Shown in pieces: positions 25,867 to 34,813 of a stretch of 64,000 bases of DNA (position 1 is its first letter; each line of letters begins with the position of its first letter). The stretch spans positions 18,592 through 82,591 of the forward strand of contig CAJTMG010000013.1 in assembly GCA_910577405.1 (NCBI GenBank). The letters run 5' to 3'. A program made the translations under genes and the position numbers. The notes under the pieces are model-generated. The model saw only the letters and a program-made list of their open reading frames with translations, searched no databases and was not told the DNA's origin. The stretch is from an uncultured Oscillibacter sp. GTDB lineage: Bacteria; Bacillota; Clostridia; Oscillospirales; Oscillospiraceae.

Positions 25867-26895
25867 GTGGATATGGAAGCAATAGCCTTTGCGGAAACGG
25901 AAACACTGGCGTCGGCGTGCCGGGAGAATACCTCGTCGCAAACCCTGGAACAGCTGACAGAGCAAATCTGCGTCTTTGATACCCAGAGCATTGTCACCTT
26001 TGGCAGCGGGGCGGCGGCGGAAGTGGCCCAGGCGTCGGACGGCGTGCTGCGGACCATCCGTGGGAGCCAGCTCAGCGACCCTGCCCCGCTGCTGGAATCT
26101 TTGGGGCGTGTTATGGGCGGCTTTGACCCCGAAGAGCTGACAGGTGAGAAAAAGAAGGGCTTCTTCCGGAAAAAAGCCGGTTCCACAGACCAGATTCTGG
26201 AGAAATACCGGAAAATGGGAGAGGAAGTGGATCGAGCCTATGTGTCCATGAAGCGCTATGAGGCGGAAATCCAAACCCTTGACCAGAAACTGAAAGCCCT
26301 CTTTGACAGTACCTTCCGTACTTACCGGCGGCTAGTGGAATTCATTCAGGCCGGCGAGCAGGGCTGTGGGGAAATCCGGGAGCATCTGACAAATATGGAG
26401 TCCAGCCTGCTCCGGAACCCCGGCGACGCGGCCCTGCAAATGGACCGGGATTCCCTCCGGCACGCTCTGACCCTCCTGGAACGCCGGGTTCAGGACCTCC
26501 GGGTGAATGAAATCCTTGCCCTCCAATCCCTGCCCGCAATTCAGACCATGCGGCGGAACAACCTGGGACTGATACAGAAGATTGACACGGCTTTTCTGGT
26601 TACCCTTCCGGTTTTCCGTCAGGCGTTGGGACAGGCGCTGGCACGGAAACGGCAGCAGCTCCAGAATCAGGCCATGGAAGCCCTGGAACGCCGTACACGA
26701 ACCGCCTTGCAGCAGCGGCCTGATTCCGGCGGGCAGTCCCAGGAGGAACTGGAGGCGGCTTGGCATACCATTATGGACGGCATTGTGCAGCTCCAGGCCC
26801 TTCGAAAGAACGCCAATGTACAGCAGTCCGCCCAGGAAAACCGTCTTGCCGCCGCTCTGCGGGAACAAACCGGAAATGCGGACGGAATTTCATAA
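25867..26895 (+). CDS. telA: TelA-family toxic anion resistance protein
   Basis: 342 residues, mostly helical with long coiled-coil segments, resembling TelA/YceH, the partner of YceG in ter-type stress loci (family knowledge; molecular role unknown). Family segments include YVSMKRYEAEIQTLDQKLKAL and LLERRVQDLRVNEILALQSLPAIQ. GTG at 25867 or ATG at 25873 could be the start; GGGAGGAAGA precedes both. Its usual neighbours (terD-type genes) are not here, although a yceG lies 17 kb upstream on the other strand. Confidence 0.85.
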   Translation: MDMEAIAFAETETLASACRENTSSQTLEQLTEQICVFDTQSIVTFGSGAAAEVAQASDGVLRTIRGSQLSDPAPLLESLGRVMGGFDPEELTGEKKKGFFRKKAGSTDQILEKYRKMGEEVDRAYVSMKRYEAEIQTLDQKLKALFDSTFRTYRRLVEFIQAGEQGCGEIREHLTNMESSLLRNPGDAALQMDRDSLRHALTLLERRVQDLRVNEILALQSLPAIQTMRRNNLGLIQKIDTAFLVTLPVFRQALGQALARKRQQLQNQAMEALERRTRTALQQRPDSGGQSQEELEAAWHTIMDGIVQLQALRKNANVQQSAQENRLAAALREQTGNADGIS

Positions 26896-26899
26896 AAAT

Positions 26900-26941
26900 A
26901 CCCCCGAAATCGCCGGATTTGGCCATTTCGGGGGATTTTTA
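26900..26941. terminator. bidirectional terminator between telA and the IS3/SWIM gene
   Basis: CCCCCGAAAT and ATTTCGGGGG form a perfect 10-base stem with a 12-base loop, followed by a T-run, with an A-run before it. It separates two convergent genes. Confidence 0.85.
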
Positions 26942-27883
26942 CTCTGTTTTTGATTCCATTCGGAGTACCGCCCGGGGATTGGCGTCCAGGGCGCAGGAGA
27001 AGAACACCGGCTTGGCCGCGGCAGTCCAGTCCTCCTGACGCTCCGGGATGTCCTGTATCCGGCGCAGGAGCTTCTTGTATTGCAGAAGAACGGCGACCTG
27101 GTGCTTGCAGACGTACTCGCAGGGACAGCCGCAGTTCAGCCGCCGGACAAGTCCTTCCTGTACCGAAAAACGTACCGGGTAGGGGTGAGTTCCCTGCACC
27201 ACAGCCCGGACTACGGTTCCCGTCTGTTGCAGATACCACACCCGGCCGTCACGGTAGTAATCCGCGCCTCGGGAGAATATGCGCTCCGGCACTTCCAGGC
27301 CCTCCAGGTCTTGCAGACGTATTGGCGCGGACTCCGGACCCTCCGCCAGTTCCGGCACCGGCGGCAGTACCCAGGAGAGGAATTTCTGATAGGGCAGCGC
27401 CGCAGGGTCAAAGGTCAGAAGATGGCTTCTGGCTTGCAGAAACGTCCCCGAAACCTGTACGTCCGCTGCGCTCAGGACCCTTGGGGCTTCTTGTCCGTTG
27501 GCTGGAACTGCCGTCAGCACCTCGCCCTGTACCCCTGCCATGGAACCCTCTACAAAGACCCGGTCGCCGGGCTGAAGCGGAAAACGGTCATTATAATAGG
27601 TATACGTCCGGCTGCACGATGGGAAAAAGACCCGTACAATGGTTTTCGGCATCTGGTCACGCGCTTCTTTCAAAGACGCTTCCTTTCGTATGGGCGTTTT
27701 TTCCGCCTCTCTCGAATCCTCAAAAACTGTACTGGCTTTCTCCAGAAATTCCTGTTTCCATTTGCGCAGCATATTGGGATTGATCCCGTTTTCATACGCG
27801 ATGGTCTCTGACTCTTTCTCTCCGCGCAGCGCCTCCAGGACTAATTTCGCCTTGTACCGCGCGCTGTACTGTGTTCCTGCCAT
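26939..27883 (-). CDS. chimeric protein: IS3-type transposase HTH fused to a SWIM zinc-finger protein
   Basis: 314 residues. Residues ~1-57 (MAGTQYSARYKAKLVLEAL, then HTH INPNMLRKWKQEFLEKA) match the OrfA helix-turn-helix of IS3-family transposases. From about residue 78 (MPKTIVRVFFPS) the protein changes to an unrelated soluble domain, and a SWIM zinc motif CGCPCEYVCKH (CxC-CxH) lies near residue 248. There is no stop or frameshift between the parts and no strong ribosome site before the inner Met. The first start follows GGGAG. No orfB or IS ends are seen. A domesticated transposase HTH or an insertion scar are both possible. Confidence 0.65.
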   Translation of the reverse strand: MAGTQYSARYKAKLVLEALRGEKESETIAYENGINPNMLRKWKQEFLEKASTVFEDSREAEKTPIRKEASLKEARDQMPKTIVRVFFPSCSRTYTYYNDRFPLQPGDRVFVEGSMAGVQGEVLTAVPANGQEAPRVLSAADVQVSGTFLQARSHLLTFDPAALPYQKFLSWVLPPVPELAEGPESAPIRLQDLEGLEVPERIFSRGADYYRDGRVWYLQQTGTVVRAVVQGTHPYPVRFSVQEGLVRRLNCGCPCEYVCKHQVAVLLQYKKLLRRIQDIPERQEDWTAAAKPVFFSCALDANPRAVLRMESKTE

Positions 27884-27969
27884 GGCGTGTCTCCCTTTTC
27901 TCTGTTTTGATTTATCTTACCATGTTCCCCTCCCTTTTCCCAGAGGCGGTCTGAATCCAGGCAAATACA

Positions 27970-28839
27970 TCAGGCGTCCTGGGAGGATTGCGTCTTGGTG
28001 GAATGACGCCCGGAACGGCCTGGAAAATGCAGACAGCTTTTCGGGCAGGCGTCCGCGCATTTTCCACAGCGGATACACTCCGGAGAACGGGAAATCTCCC
28101 GCCGGGAAAGGGACACAGGACAAGCCCGTTCACAAGCCCCGCAGTCAACGCATCGCTCCTGGTCCCACTGAAGCTGCACCAGGCTGAAGCGGTTGAACCA
28201 GCCATAAACCGCCCCCAGTGGACACAGATATTGACAGAAGGGCCGGAACACCTTCACAGACAGCAGGACAACGCCCAGCAAAATCCCCAGCTTCCAGAGG
28301 AACAGTCCCCCAGCCTGACCTCTCAGCGTCTCATTCGTCCCCAACAAAGGAAGGGCCCCCAACAGAGTGCCGGAGGGACAGAGGTATTTGCAGAAGGCCG
28401 GTACCTTGGCGAATCCACCGAACAAAAACATGGAGCCAAAACACACCAGCAAAATCAGCGCCGCATATTTCCCGTATTTCAGGACCCGGTGTCCGGGCAA
28501 ACGTTTTCTCTTTTTGAACAGGGGGATCTTATACAGAAGGTCCTGCACCAGTCCGAAGGGGCACAGCCAGCCGCAAACAAAACGCCCCAGAAAGCTCCCA
28601 AATACGAAGAAGAATCCCAACGCGGCAAAGGGCGCCTGTATCCCCCTCTGGTTCAACAGCGCTTGCAGGGCCCCAATGGGACATGAAGCGACAGCCCCAG
28701 GACAGGAGTAGCAGTTCAGACCCGGCACACAGAGATATTTCAATCCGCCCCGGTAGATTTTTCCGTTGAGAAAGCCATACAGATACCCGTTGGTCACAAT
28801 GGTAAATAATAGCTGCACTGTCAGTCGAAATCTCTTCAT
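27970..28839 (-). CDS. membrane 4Fe-4S protein, NapH/CcoG-like
   Basis: 289 residues. Several membrane helices alternate with Cys motifs: CYSCPGAVASCP near residue 43, CGWLCPFG near residue 90, CKYLCPSG and CQYLCPLG, then two ferredoxin-type motifs CVDCGACERACP and CIRCGKCADACP near the C-terminus. Such proteins pass electrons through the membrane. It is the last gene of a unit with a CXXC peptide and a TlpA-like lipoprotein, so it probably supplies electrons to extracytoplasmic thiols (inference). Confidence 0.88.
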   Translation of the reverse strand: MKRFRLTVQLLFTIVTNGYLYGFLNGKIYRGGLKYLCVPGLNCYSCPGAVASCPIGALQALLNQRGIQAPFAALGFFFVFGSFLGRFVCGWLCPFGLVQDLLYKIPLFKKRKRLPGHRVLKYGKYAALILLVCFGSMFLFGGFAKVPAFCKYLCPSGTLLGALPLLGTNETLRGQAGGLFLWKLGILLGVVLLSVKVFRPFCQYLCPLGAVYGWFNRFSLVQLQWDQERCVDCGACERACPVSLSRREISRSPECIRCGKCADACPKSCLHFPGRSGRHSTKTQSSQDA

Positions 28840-28842
28840 GGC

Positions 28843-28995
28843 TCACCCCAACCCAATGCACTCCAGACAGATCATCACCGCTTTTTTCCAGATCACGGCA
28901 AACTGTCCCTGCACAGCCCCGAGTCCCAGAAACAGAAGCCCTGTCAAAACGCCCCATACCCAGGCGCGGCGGCTATTGTTCTTCCATAAGCTCAT
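28843..28995 (-). CDS. 50-residue CXXC protein, CD1871A family
   Basis: A small protein: MSLWKNNSRRAW, one membrane helix (VWGVLTGLLFLGLGAVQGQF), then VIWKKAVMICLECIGLG with a CXXC-type Cys pair (CLEC) at the extreme C-terminus. This matches the CD1871A-type CXXC proteins of clostridia. The start at 28995 follows GGGAGG by 9 bases and overlaps the tlpA stop by 23 bases; the stop is 3 bases before the 4Fe-4S gene start. The position suggests it is the electron relay between the two neighbours. Confidence 0.85.
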   Translation of the reverse strand: MSLWKNNSRRAWVWGVLTGLLFLGLGAVQGQFAVIWKKAVMICLECIGLG

Positions 28996-29539
28996 GAATC
29001 AATTCCTCCCACTTTGATTTCTCCGCAGCGCCCACAACGCCGCCCAGGTAAGCCCCGTCACCGTCAAAAAAGAAGGTGGTGGGCACGCCGCTCACATTGG
29101 CCAACAGCGCCTGGTCCAGCGTGTCGTTGGCCAGCAGATGGGGATAGTCCGCTCCTGTTTCCTGGACCAGATTCTCCACAAGGGTCTGGTCCTCCCCTTC
29201 CCGCACGTCGCTGACAATGCCGATGATCTGGAACTCTGACTGGTCGTATTCCGCCGCCAGTTCACCCAGCCCCGGCATCTCGTTCAGACAGGGATTGCAG
29301 AAGGTAGCCCACACGTTGACCATCGTGAGCTTGGATTGCGTGAAGACCTCCTGTGAAACCTTGTTCCCCTCCAGGTCGGTCCCCTCAAAGGCAATATAGA
29401 CAGGAGCGGCTTCTTCCTCTGTGGGATCTGCCGTCGTGTCCGTTTCAGGAGCAGCCTCGCTGTTTTCACCGCCGCATCCATATAAGAAAGTCACTGAAAG
29501 GACCAGGAGTGTTAACAGTATTCTGCGCAGTTTGTTCAT
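28973..29539 (-). CDS. TlpA/ResA-like thiol-disulfide oxidoreductase lipoprotein
   Basis: 188 residues. An N-terminal lipoprotein signal ends VTFLYGC (Cys about residue 22), then an acidic low-complexity linker, then a thioredoxin-like fold with the redox motif CNPC (WATFCNPCLNEMPGLG) and the cis-Pro segment GVPTTFF. The start at 29539 follows AAGGAGG and gives a proper signal peptide; upstream in-frame Mets do not. It acts outside the membrane and probably reduces disulfides or supports cytochrome-like maturation. Confidence 0.9.
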   Translation of the reverse strand: MNKLRRILLTLLVLSVTFLYGCGGENSEAAPETDTTADPTEEEAAPVYIAFEGTDLEGNKVSQEVFTQSKLTMVNVWATFCNPCLNEMPGLGELAAEYDQSEFQIIGIVSDVREGEDQTLVENLVQETGADYPHLLANDTLDQALLANVSGVPTTFFFDGDGAYLGGVVGAAEKSKWEELIHELMEEQ

Positions 29540-29829
29540 GTCCGTTCCTCCTTTTTTGTAAGTCCCAATTCCGTTTGTGTTTATCACGCCTATTCCCTAA
29601 AATCAGGGCTTTTGTCGCCTTTTCTGTCTTGTCAAAATGCAGATTTTATCCCGGCCGCACTGGGGAAAGCAGTTTTCATCACCCTATGTTCTTTCCGCTT
29701 CCGGACCTCTTCACGCTTCCGAAAGCAGGCCCTCCCGCACTGAGGTCATAGACTCCAAAAAGAACGGCGCCATACGAAAAGGCTGCCGCTCTCTTTGCTT
29801 CGCGCCAGTGACAGAAAGGTCTTCCCGGC

Positions 29830-30771
29830 TCAGCGGCTGATGGTCTGCCGGAGGGCGTCCACAGAGGTAGCAACGCCGGCTTCGGTGGACATGGTGAAGT
29901 CCTCCATTTCCAAGGACACATCACCGTTGTAACCGCACATACGAACCACGGAGAAGAACTCCTTCCACCACTGGAGGTCCTTACCACAGCCTACGGCCAC
30001 ATAGTTCCAGGTCCGGTTAGCGGTATCAAGAACGTCCTTCCACTCGCACAGGCCGTTGACCTCCGCCATGCCGCGCTCAATTCGGGTATCCTTCCCGTGG
30101 ACGTGGTAAATCGCTCCCTTGAGGGCACGGGCGGAGGCGATGGGGTCCGCGCCGTAGGCAATCAGATGGGAGGGGTCCAGGTTAATGCCAATGATGTCAT
30201 CCCCCACGGCTTCCCGGAGACGCCAGAAGGACTCAGGGTTATAGACCATCATGCAGGGAAACTCCTCAATGGCGATTTTCTCCAGGCCATGGTCATGACA
30301 GAAGGCAGCGAACTCCTTCCACCAGGCCGTGGTGACCCGCCACTGGTAGTCCACGGTAGGCTGCATATAGGCCGTCATAGTCACGGAAGAGGTGATCCAG
30401 TTGGGGGTCACGTCGTGTTCGCTTCCAGCCGGGAGACCGGACATACACACGATCTTCTTCACTCCCAGAAGCTCCGCCAGACGCACGCAGTCCCGCATGG
30501 ACTCGGCATACTCCCGGCCGGTCTCGCAGGGCCAGAGAGGATTGCAGGAGGTATTCAGGGCAGATATCCGCATCCCCCGCTTTGCAAGCTCACCCATGTA
30601 TTCAGCCCGTTTTTCCTCGCTGGCCAGAAGCTCCCCGGCAGGACAGTGCGCGCGGGCTCCCCAGCCCCCGGCGGTCATTTCCACCGCGTCGATGCCGAAG
30701 GATTTTACCTTATCCAGCATCTCCGGATAAGTCAACTCCGCGAAAACGTCGGTACAGATGGACAGTTCCAT
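29830..30771 (-). CDS. sugar phosphate isomerase/epimerase family TIM-barrel protein
   Basis: 313 residues of the xylose isomerase-like AP-endonuclease-2 fold, as in IolE, IolI and related sugar epimerases. The metal-site pattern is recognisable: Glu in IAIEEFPCM, Asp/His in INLDPSHLI, His in IYHVHGKDTR and Glu near SLEMED. It follows the Gfo/Idh gene by 15 bases on the same strand, after AGGAGGAAG. Substrate unknown; a keto-sugar or inositol intermediate is likely from context. Confidence 0.85.
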   Translation of the reverse strand: MELSICTDVFAELTYPEMLDKVKSFGIDAVEMTAGGWGARAHCPAGELLASEEKRAEYMGELAKRGMRISALNTSCNPLWPCETGREYAESMRDCVRLAELLGVKKIVCMSGLPAGSEHDVTPNWITSSVTMTAYMQPTVDYQWRVTTAWWKEFAAFCHDHGLEKIAIEEFPCMMVYNPESFWRLREAVGDDIIGINLDPSHLIAYGADPIASARALKGAIYHVHGKDTRIERGMAEVNGLCEWKDVLDTANRTWNYVAVGCGKDLQWWKEFFSVVRMCGYNGDVSLEMEDFTMSTEAGVATSVDALRQTISR

Positions 30772-30786
30772 AATATGGCTTCCTCC

Positions 30787-31797
30787 TTATTTCTGATAGA
30801 GGGCAGGCATCTCGTCGTAAACCACCGGCTGGATGGTCTGGGTATCCCGGGCCTTGGACGCGGCGGCGGCGGCTACCTGACAGGCATAGCCATCCCAGGC
30901 GGAGGGGCCGTCCACCCTGCCTTCCCGGGTCGCGTTGAGCCACTCCTGGAATTCCACGTTATAAGCCTCCACAAAACGGGTGGTCCAGTCAGCGTCCACG
31001 GCGTTCCCGCGGAGGGTGTTGGACAGGACCTCAATGGTGGCGGGCTTGGGCAGATTCAGGATGCCGTCCTCGCAGACCACCTCGCAGCGGATATCGTAGC
31101 AATGGCCGTTGCAGACAAAGGACTCCACATCAATACGAACCCCGGACTTGGTAGTCAGGACCATAATCTGAGGGTCGTGGAGTCCCTCCTTGGCCCGGCG
31201 GGTGGACTTGCCGAAGCGAACCTCAGCGGTGGCGTAGTCCTCCCCCAGGAGCCAGCGGAGAACGTCGATCTCATGGACCATAGAGTTCTCCACGGCGGAG
31301 GCGTTGTCCCATGGCTCTGTGATGGAGGCGTTCCGATGGGCGCAGTGGAGCAGCAGGGGCTCGCCGTACCGCCGGGACTGAATGGCCTCCTTGAGCTGCC
31401 GGTAGCCCGGGTCATAGCGGCGCATGAAGCCTACCTGGACCAGCTGCTTCCCGGCGGCAAGCTCCGCGTCCACAATGCGTTTGCAGCTCTCCGCCGAGGG
31501 CGCCAGAGGCTTCTCACAGAATACGTACTTCCCCGCCTGGACCGCCGCCAGCACATAACGCTCATGGAAAGCGTCGCTGGTGGTCACCACAACCGCGTCC
31601 AGCCCCGCCTTCTCAATCATTTCCTCCCCGGTCTCGTAGGCGGTCAGGTCATACTGCTCCGCAATCTTCCGGCAGAAATCCGCGTTCACATCCGCGCAGG
31701 CCACTACCTTTCCTCCGGAAAGCCGGGTGTTGATCCGGGTGATGTGGGTCCGCCCGATGGCTCCAGTGCCAATCAGGCCGATTCTCAGTTCTTCCAT
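30787..31797 (-). CDS. Gfo/Idh/MocA-family oxidoreductase, inositol 2-dehydrogenase-like
   Basis: 336 residues. An N-terminal Rossmann fold (IGLIGTGAIGRTHITRI) binds NAD(P), and the catalytic EKP motif is in VFCEKPLAPS. The C-terminal alpha/beta domain has WLLGEDYATAEV and metal-free sugar-binding His/Asp (SMVHEIDVLRWLLG). It probably oxidises a cyclitol or sugar at one hydroxyl. The start at 31797 follows AAGGAAG. It pairs with the TIM-barrel gene downstream. Confidence 0.9.
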   Translation of the reverse strand: MEELRIGLIGTGAIGRTHITRINTRLSGGKVVACADVNADFCRKIAEQYDLTAYETGEEMIEKAGLDAVVVTTSDAFHERYVLAAVQAGKYVFCEKPLAPSAESCKRIVDAELAAGKQLVQVGFMRRYDPGYRQLKEAIQSRRYGEPLLLHCAHRNASITEPWDNASAVENSMVHEIDVLRWLLGEDYATAEVRFGKSTRRAKEGLHDPQIMVLTTKSGVRIDVESFVCNGHCYDIRCEVVCEDGILNLPKPATIEVLSNTLRGNAVDADWTTRFVEAYNVEFQEWLNATREGRVDGPSAWDGYACQVAAAAASKARDTQTIQPVVYDEMPALYQK

Positions 31798-31863
31798 GGG
31801 TCTTCCTTCTTTCATTTTCCAAAACTTTTCTATTTTTGCTGAAATAGCTTCTTTTTAGTAAAA

Positions 31864-31894
31864 ACCGCCCGAAAAAACCAGGTTTCCGGACGGT
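31864..31894 (-). terminator. intrinsic terminator after the ABC permease gene
   Basis: On the minus strand, ACCGTCCG pairs with CGGGCGGT (one G-T pair), followed by TTTTTA. It lies between the ABC permease gene and the Gfo/Idh gene, so the downstream pair may be partly uncoupled from the transporter. Confidence 0.7.
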
Positions 31895-31956
31895 CATTAC
31901 TCTTTGCGGATATAGACTGACTCGCGTTGGGGGAACCAGCCGGTTTGGGGAACTGC

Positions 31957-32973
31957 TTACTTGGCAACTGCCAGCCGCTTGGCCTTGGCTTCCATACCGG
32001 AGCGGAGGACGTCGATGAAGACCGCCGCCACGATGACCGCGCCGATGACGATCTGCTGGAGGTCCGTGGACACGCCCAGGAGGTTGCAGCCATTGCGGAC
32101 GATCTGGATGAAGAACGCGCCTACCAGGGTGCCCCAGACGTTGCCCCGGCCGCCGTTGAAGGAAGCGCCGCCGATGATGCAGGAGGCGATGGCGTCCAGG
32201 TCGCCTTCCTGGGTGGCCAGAGGCACGGCGGAGTTCAGACGGCCGATGTAAATCACGCCCGCCAGACCGCACATAAAGCCGGACATGGCATAGCAGAAAA
32301 TCTGGACCCGGTCGGTGTTGATGCCGGCCAGCCGGGCAGCCTCAGAGTTGCCGCCGAAAGAGTAGATCTTCCGGCCCAGAGGGGTGCGGGTAAGGAAAAT
32401 GTGCATGATGATGTAAACGATAAGGGTAACCAGGAAGGACAGAGGCAGAGCGAACTGGCCCATAGTGAACATATCCTTCGCGCCGATCACCAGGGTAGCC
32501 TTGGGGAATCCAGCGATGGCCGCGGACCCGCAGATCAGCAGCGCCAGGCCCCGGCAGATGTTCTTCATGCCGAGAGTGGCGATGAAGGGATGAGGCAGGT
32601 GGAGCTTGGTCAGGAGCAGGCCGTTGATGCAGCCGCAGAGGGTGGAAACCGCCAGGCAGACGATGATGAGGATGATGGCGTTGAGCACGGTGTCCTCCGA
32701 GAAGAACTTCTGCATCATAACGCCGGAAGCCATAATGCCAATCGCCAGCAGGGAACCGGCGGACAGATCGATGCCGCCCAGAAGGATCACGCACAGCATA
32801 CCCACGGCCATCAGTGCGATGATGGGCACCTGACGGAAGATATTGGCGATGTTCGCCGGGGCAAAGAAGCGTCCGCCGGTGGCGATGCCCAGTCCGACAC
32901 AGAGGATCACCAGCATCAGGGCAGGACCCAGCTTGGTAATCAGATCCTTCGCCGAGGTGTTTTTCTTTTCCAT
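31957..32973 (-). CDS. sugar ABC transporter permease, RbsC-like
   Basis: 338 residues with about ten hydrophobic helices, of the ribose/inositol BPD_transp_2 permease family. Typical stretches: MLCVILLGGIDLSAGSLLAI, GRKIYSFGGNSEAARLAGI, GLAGVIYIGRLNSA and IGGASFNGGRGNVWGT. It overlaps the ATPase gene stop by one base (TAATG type). It forms one transporter with the ATPase and binding protein upstream. Confidence 0.92.
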   Translation of the reverse strand: MEKKNTSAKDLITKLGPALMLVILCVGLGIATGGRFFAPANIANIFRQVPIIALMAVGMLCVILLGGIDLSAGSLLAIGIMASGVMMQKFFSEDTVLNAIILIIVCLAVSTLCGCINGLLLTKLHLPHPFIATLGMKNICRGLALLICGSAAIAGFPKATLVIGAKDMFTMGQFALPLSFLVTLIVYIIMHIFLTRTPLGRKIYSFGGNSEAARLAGINTDRVQIFCYAMSGFMCGLAGVIYIGRLNSAVPLATQEGDLDAIASCIIGGASFNGGRGNVWGTLVGAFFIQIVRNGCNLLGVSTDLQQIVIGAVIVAAVFIDVLRSGMEAKAKRLAVAK

Positions 32974-34469
32974 TACAGTTTACCTCCCCATGCAGCTTTC
33001 ATAATGTCTTCCTGGTTGAAGTGCTCCGAATCCCGGTCGATCTCCGCCATAATTGTCCCGTGGCGCATGACGATGACCCGGTCGCTCATGCCCAGAATCT
33101 CCGGCAGCTCCGATGAGACCATAATGACGCACTTCCCTTGCTCCACCAGGCTGTTCATGACGTTGTACACATCGATTTTCGCCGCCACGTCAATGCCCCG
33201 GGTTGGCTCGTCAAAGATGAAGATATCAGCGTCTGTATTGACCCACTTGCCAATAACCACCTTCTGCTGGTTGCCGCCGGACAGGGTGCCGGAGGGCGTC
33301 TCCAGGGTGGGGGTCTTGATGCGGTACGTCTCCACGTTTTCCAACGCAATCTGACGGTGCTTGCTCCGGTCCAGGAAAAGGCCCTTCCGGTCCCGGTCTA
33401 TGGTAGCCAGGTGCAGGTTATTCAGCACGCTGTCGATCAGAATCAAGCCCTCCTTCTTCCGGTCTTCGGTAAGGAAAGCAATCTTATGTCCAATGGCGTC
33501 CTTGGGGTTTCGAATGGTCACCTTCTGGCCCTCAATGTAGATATCGCCGCTGTCCAGAACATCCGCGCCGAAAATGGCCCGCATGGTTTCCGTCCGTCCT
33601 GCGCCCACCAGTCCCGCAAAGCCCAGAATCTGGCCGCCGTAAGCCTTGAAGCTCACATCGTTCAGGACGCCGGCGCTGTTCAGGTGCTCTGCCCGCAGCA
33701 TCTCGCCCCGCTTCTTGGCGATCACCTTGGGGAACAGGTTATCCAGGCTCCGGCCCACCATATGGGAGATGAGCAGGTCCTTGGTCATGTCCTTCACGGG
33801 GGTGGTGGAAATCCACTTGCCGTCCCGCATAACGGTCACGTCGTCGCAGCAGGTGAAGATCTCCTCCAGCTTATGGGACACGAAGATGATGGACACGCCC
33901 TTTTCCTTGAGAAGGTCAATCGTTTTAAAGAGCTGCTTGACCTCCGACTCCGACAGGGATGAGGTGGGCTCGTCCATGATGACCAGCCGGGCTTCAGACA
34001 GGATGGACTTGCCGATTTCAATGGTCTGCTGAACGCCAAGACCCAGCTTGCCGCACTCGGTCCTGGGGTCCACCGGCTGGCCCATGCTCTCCATGATTTC
34101 CTTGGCCCGGGCGTGCATCTTCTTATAGTCCAGGAAGGCGCCCTTTTTCTCGTACATATTGATAAACAGGTTGTCGGTGACGTTCAGCTCTTGAACAATA
34201 TTCAGCTCCTGATACACACAGCCGACGCCCGCCCGTTTCGCGACCATAGGGTCAGTCAGGTGGACCTGCTTGCCGTCAATGTAAATCTCGCCCTTATCCG
34301 GCTGGTTCACGCCGGTAAAGACCTTAATCAGTGTAGATTTTCCCGCGCCGTTTTCTCCGATCAGCCCATGCACCATTCCCTTGCGCACGGTGAACGACAT
34401 ATCGTCCAGGGCCACAACGCCGGGGAAATATTTGGTGATGTGCTTCAATTCCATAATGACTTCATTCAT
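32973..34469 (-). CDS. sugar ABC transporter ATP-binding protein, RbsA-like with two nucleotide-binding domains
   Basis: 498 residues, two fused ABC domains. Domain 1: Walker A GENGAGKS, signature-region LGLGVQQTIEIGKSIL and Walker B RLVIMDEPTSSL. Domain 2: degenerate Walker A GLVGAGRTE, signature LSGGNQQKVVIGKW, Walker B IFIFDEPTRGIDV. This asymmetric layout is standard for RbsA/MglA. Ribose, galactose or inositol cannot be separated by sequence alone. Confidence 0.94.
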   Translation of the reverse strand: MNEVIMELKHITKYFPGVVALDDMSFTVRKGMVHGLIGENGAGKSTLIKVFTGVNQPDKGEIYIDGKQVHLTDPMVAKRAGVGCVYQELNIVQELNVTDNLFINMYEKKGAFLDYKKMHARAKEIMESMGQPVDPRTECGKLGLGVQQTIEIGKSILSEARLVIMDEPTSSLSESEVKQLFKTIDLLKEKGVSIIFVSHKLEEIFTCCDDVTVMRDGKWISTTPVKDMTKDLLISHMVGRSLDNLFPKVIAKKRGEMLRAEHLNSAGVLNDVSFKAYGGQILGFAGLVGAGRTETMRAIFGADVLDSGDIYIEGQKVTIRNPKDAIGHKIAFLTEDRKKEGLILIDSVLNNLHLATIDRDRKGLFLDRSKHRQIALENVETYRIKTPTLETPSGTLSGGNQQKVVIGKWVNTDADIFIFDEPTRGIDVAAKIDVYNVMNSLVEQGKCVIMVSSELPEILGMSDRVIVMRHGTIMAEIDRDSEHFNQEDIMKAAWGGKL

Positions 34470-34769
34470 GATTACCCAATCACCATCCTTCTTTCAGAAA
34501 TCCCGCCCGCCGTCCCCAGGAAGCGGAGACAGCAAACGGTCCATACCGTCAGGGTGGGGGCCAGCCCGTGGGTCCGGGATGGTCCTGCGCCCCGGGCCGG
34601 AGGGCCTTCTCAGGGCGCGCTTATGGGGTTCTGTCCGGCCGCTTCCCCGCATGGACCGGGGCTTTCCTCTCCTTTCTCCTCTGGAAAGCCTTTACCCGAC
34701 AGTTCCCGGAAAGCCTCCCGGAGAATCATTCACCGGAAAACCTCCCAGAAACCGGGCCGGATTGAAACG

Positions 34770-34799
34770 CGGGGCAGAGGGAATCACCCCTCCGCCCCG
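34770..34799 (-). promoter_or_regulatory. intercistronic stem-loop after the binding-protein gene
   Basis: On the minus strand, CGGGGCGGAGGG pairs with CCCTCTGCCCCG around a 6-base loop, 15 bases after the binding-protein stop, without a T-run. Such loops protect the upstream mRNA from 3' decay and raise binding-protein levels over the membrane subunits. The rest of the 34470-34813 gap has no gene and other GC-rich inverted segments. Confidence 0.6.
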
Positions 34800-34813
34800 G
34801 AAACAGGCACAGG

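Noticed and set aside
24281..25906. A 541-codon minus-strand frame opposite the CoA-transferase
   Set aside because: The plus-strand enzyme is unmistakable; the opposite frame spans gene boundaries and lacks motifs.
30097..31842. A 581-codon plus-strand frame opposite the TIM-barrel and Gfo/Idh genes
   Set aside because: It crosses the boundary of two well-supported genes and has His/Gly-rich shadow composition.
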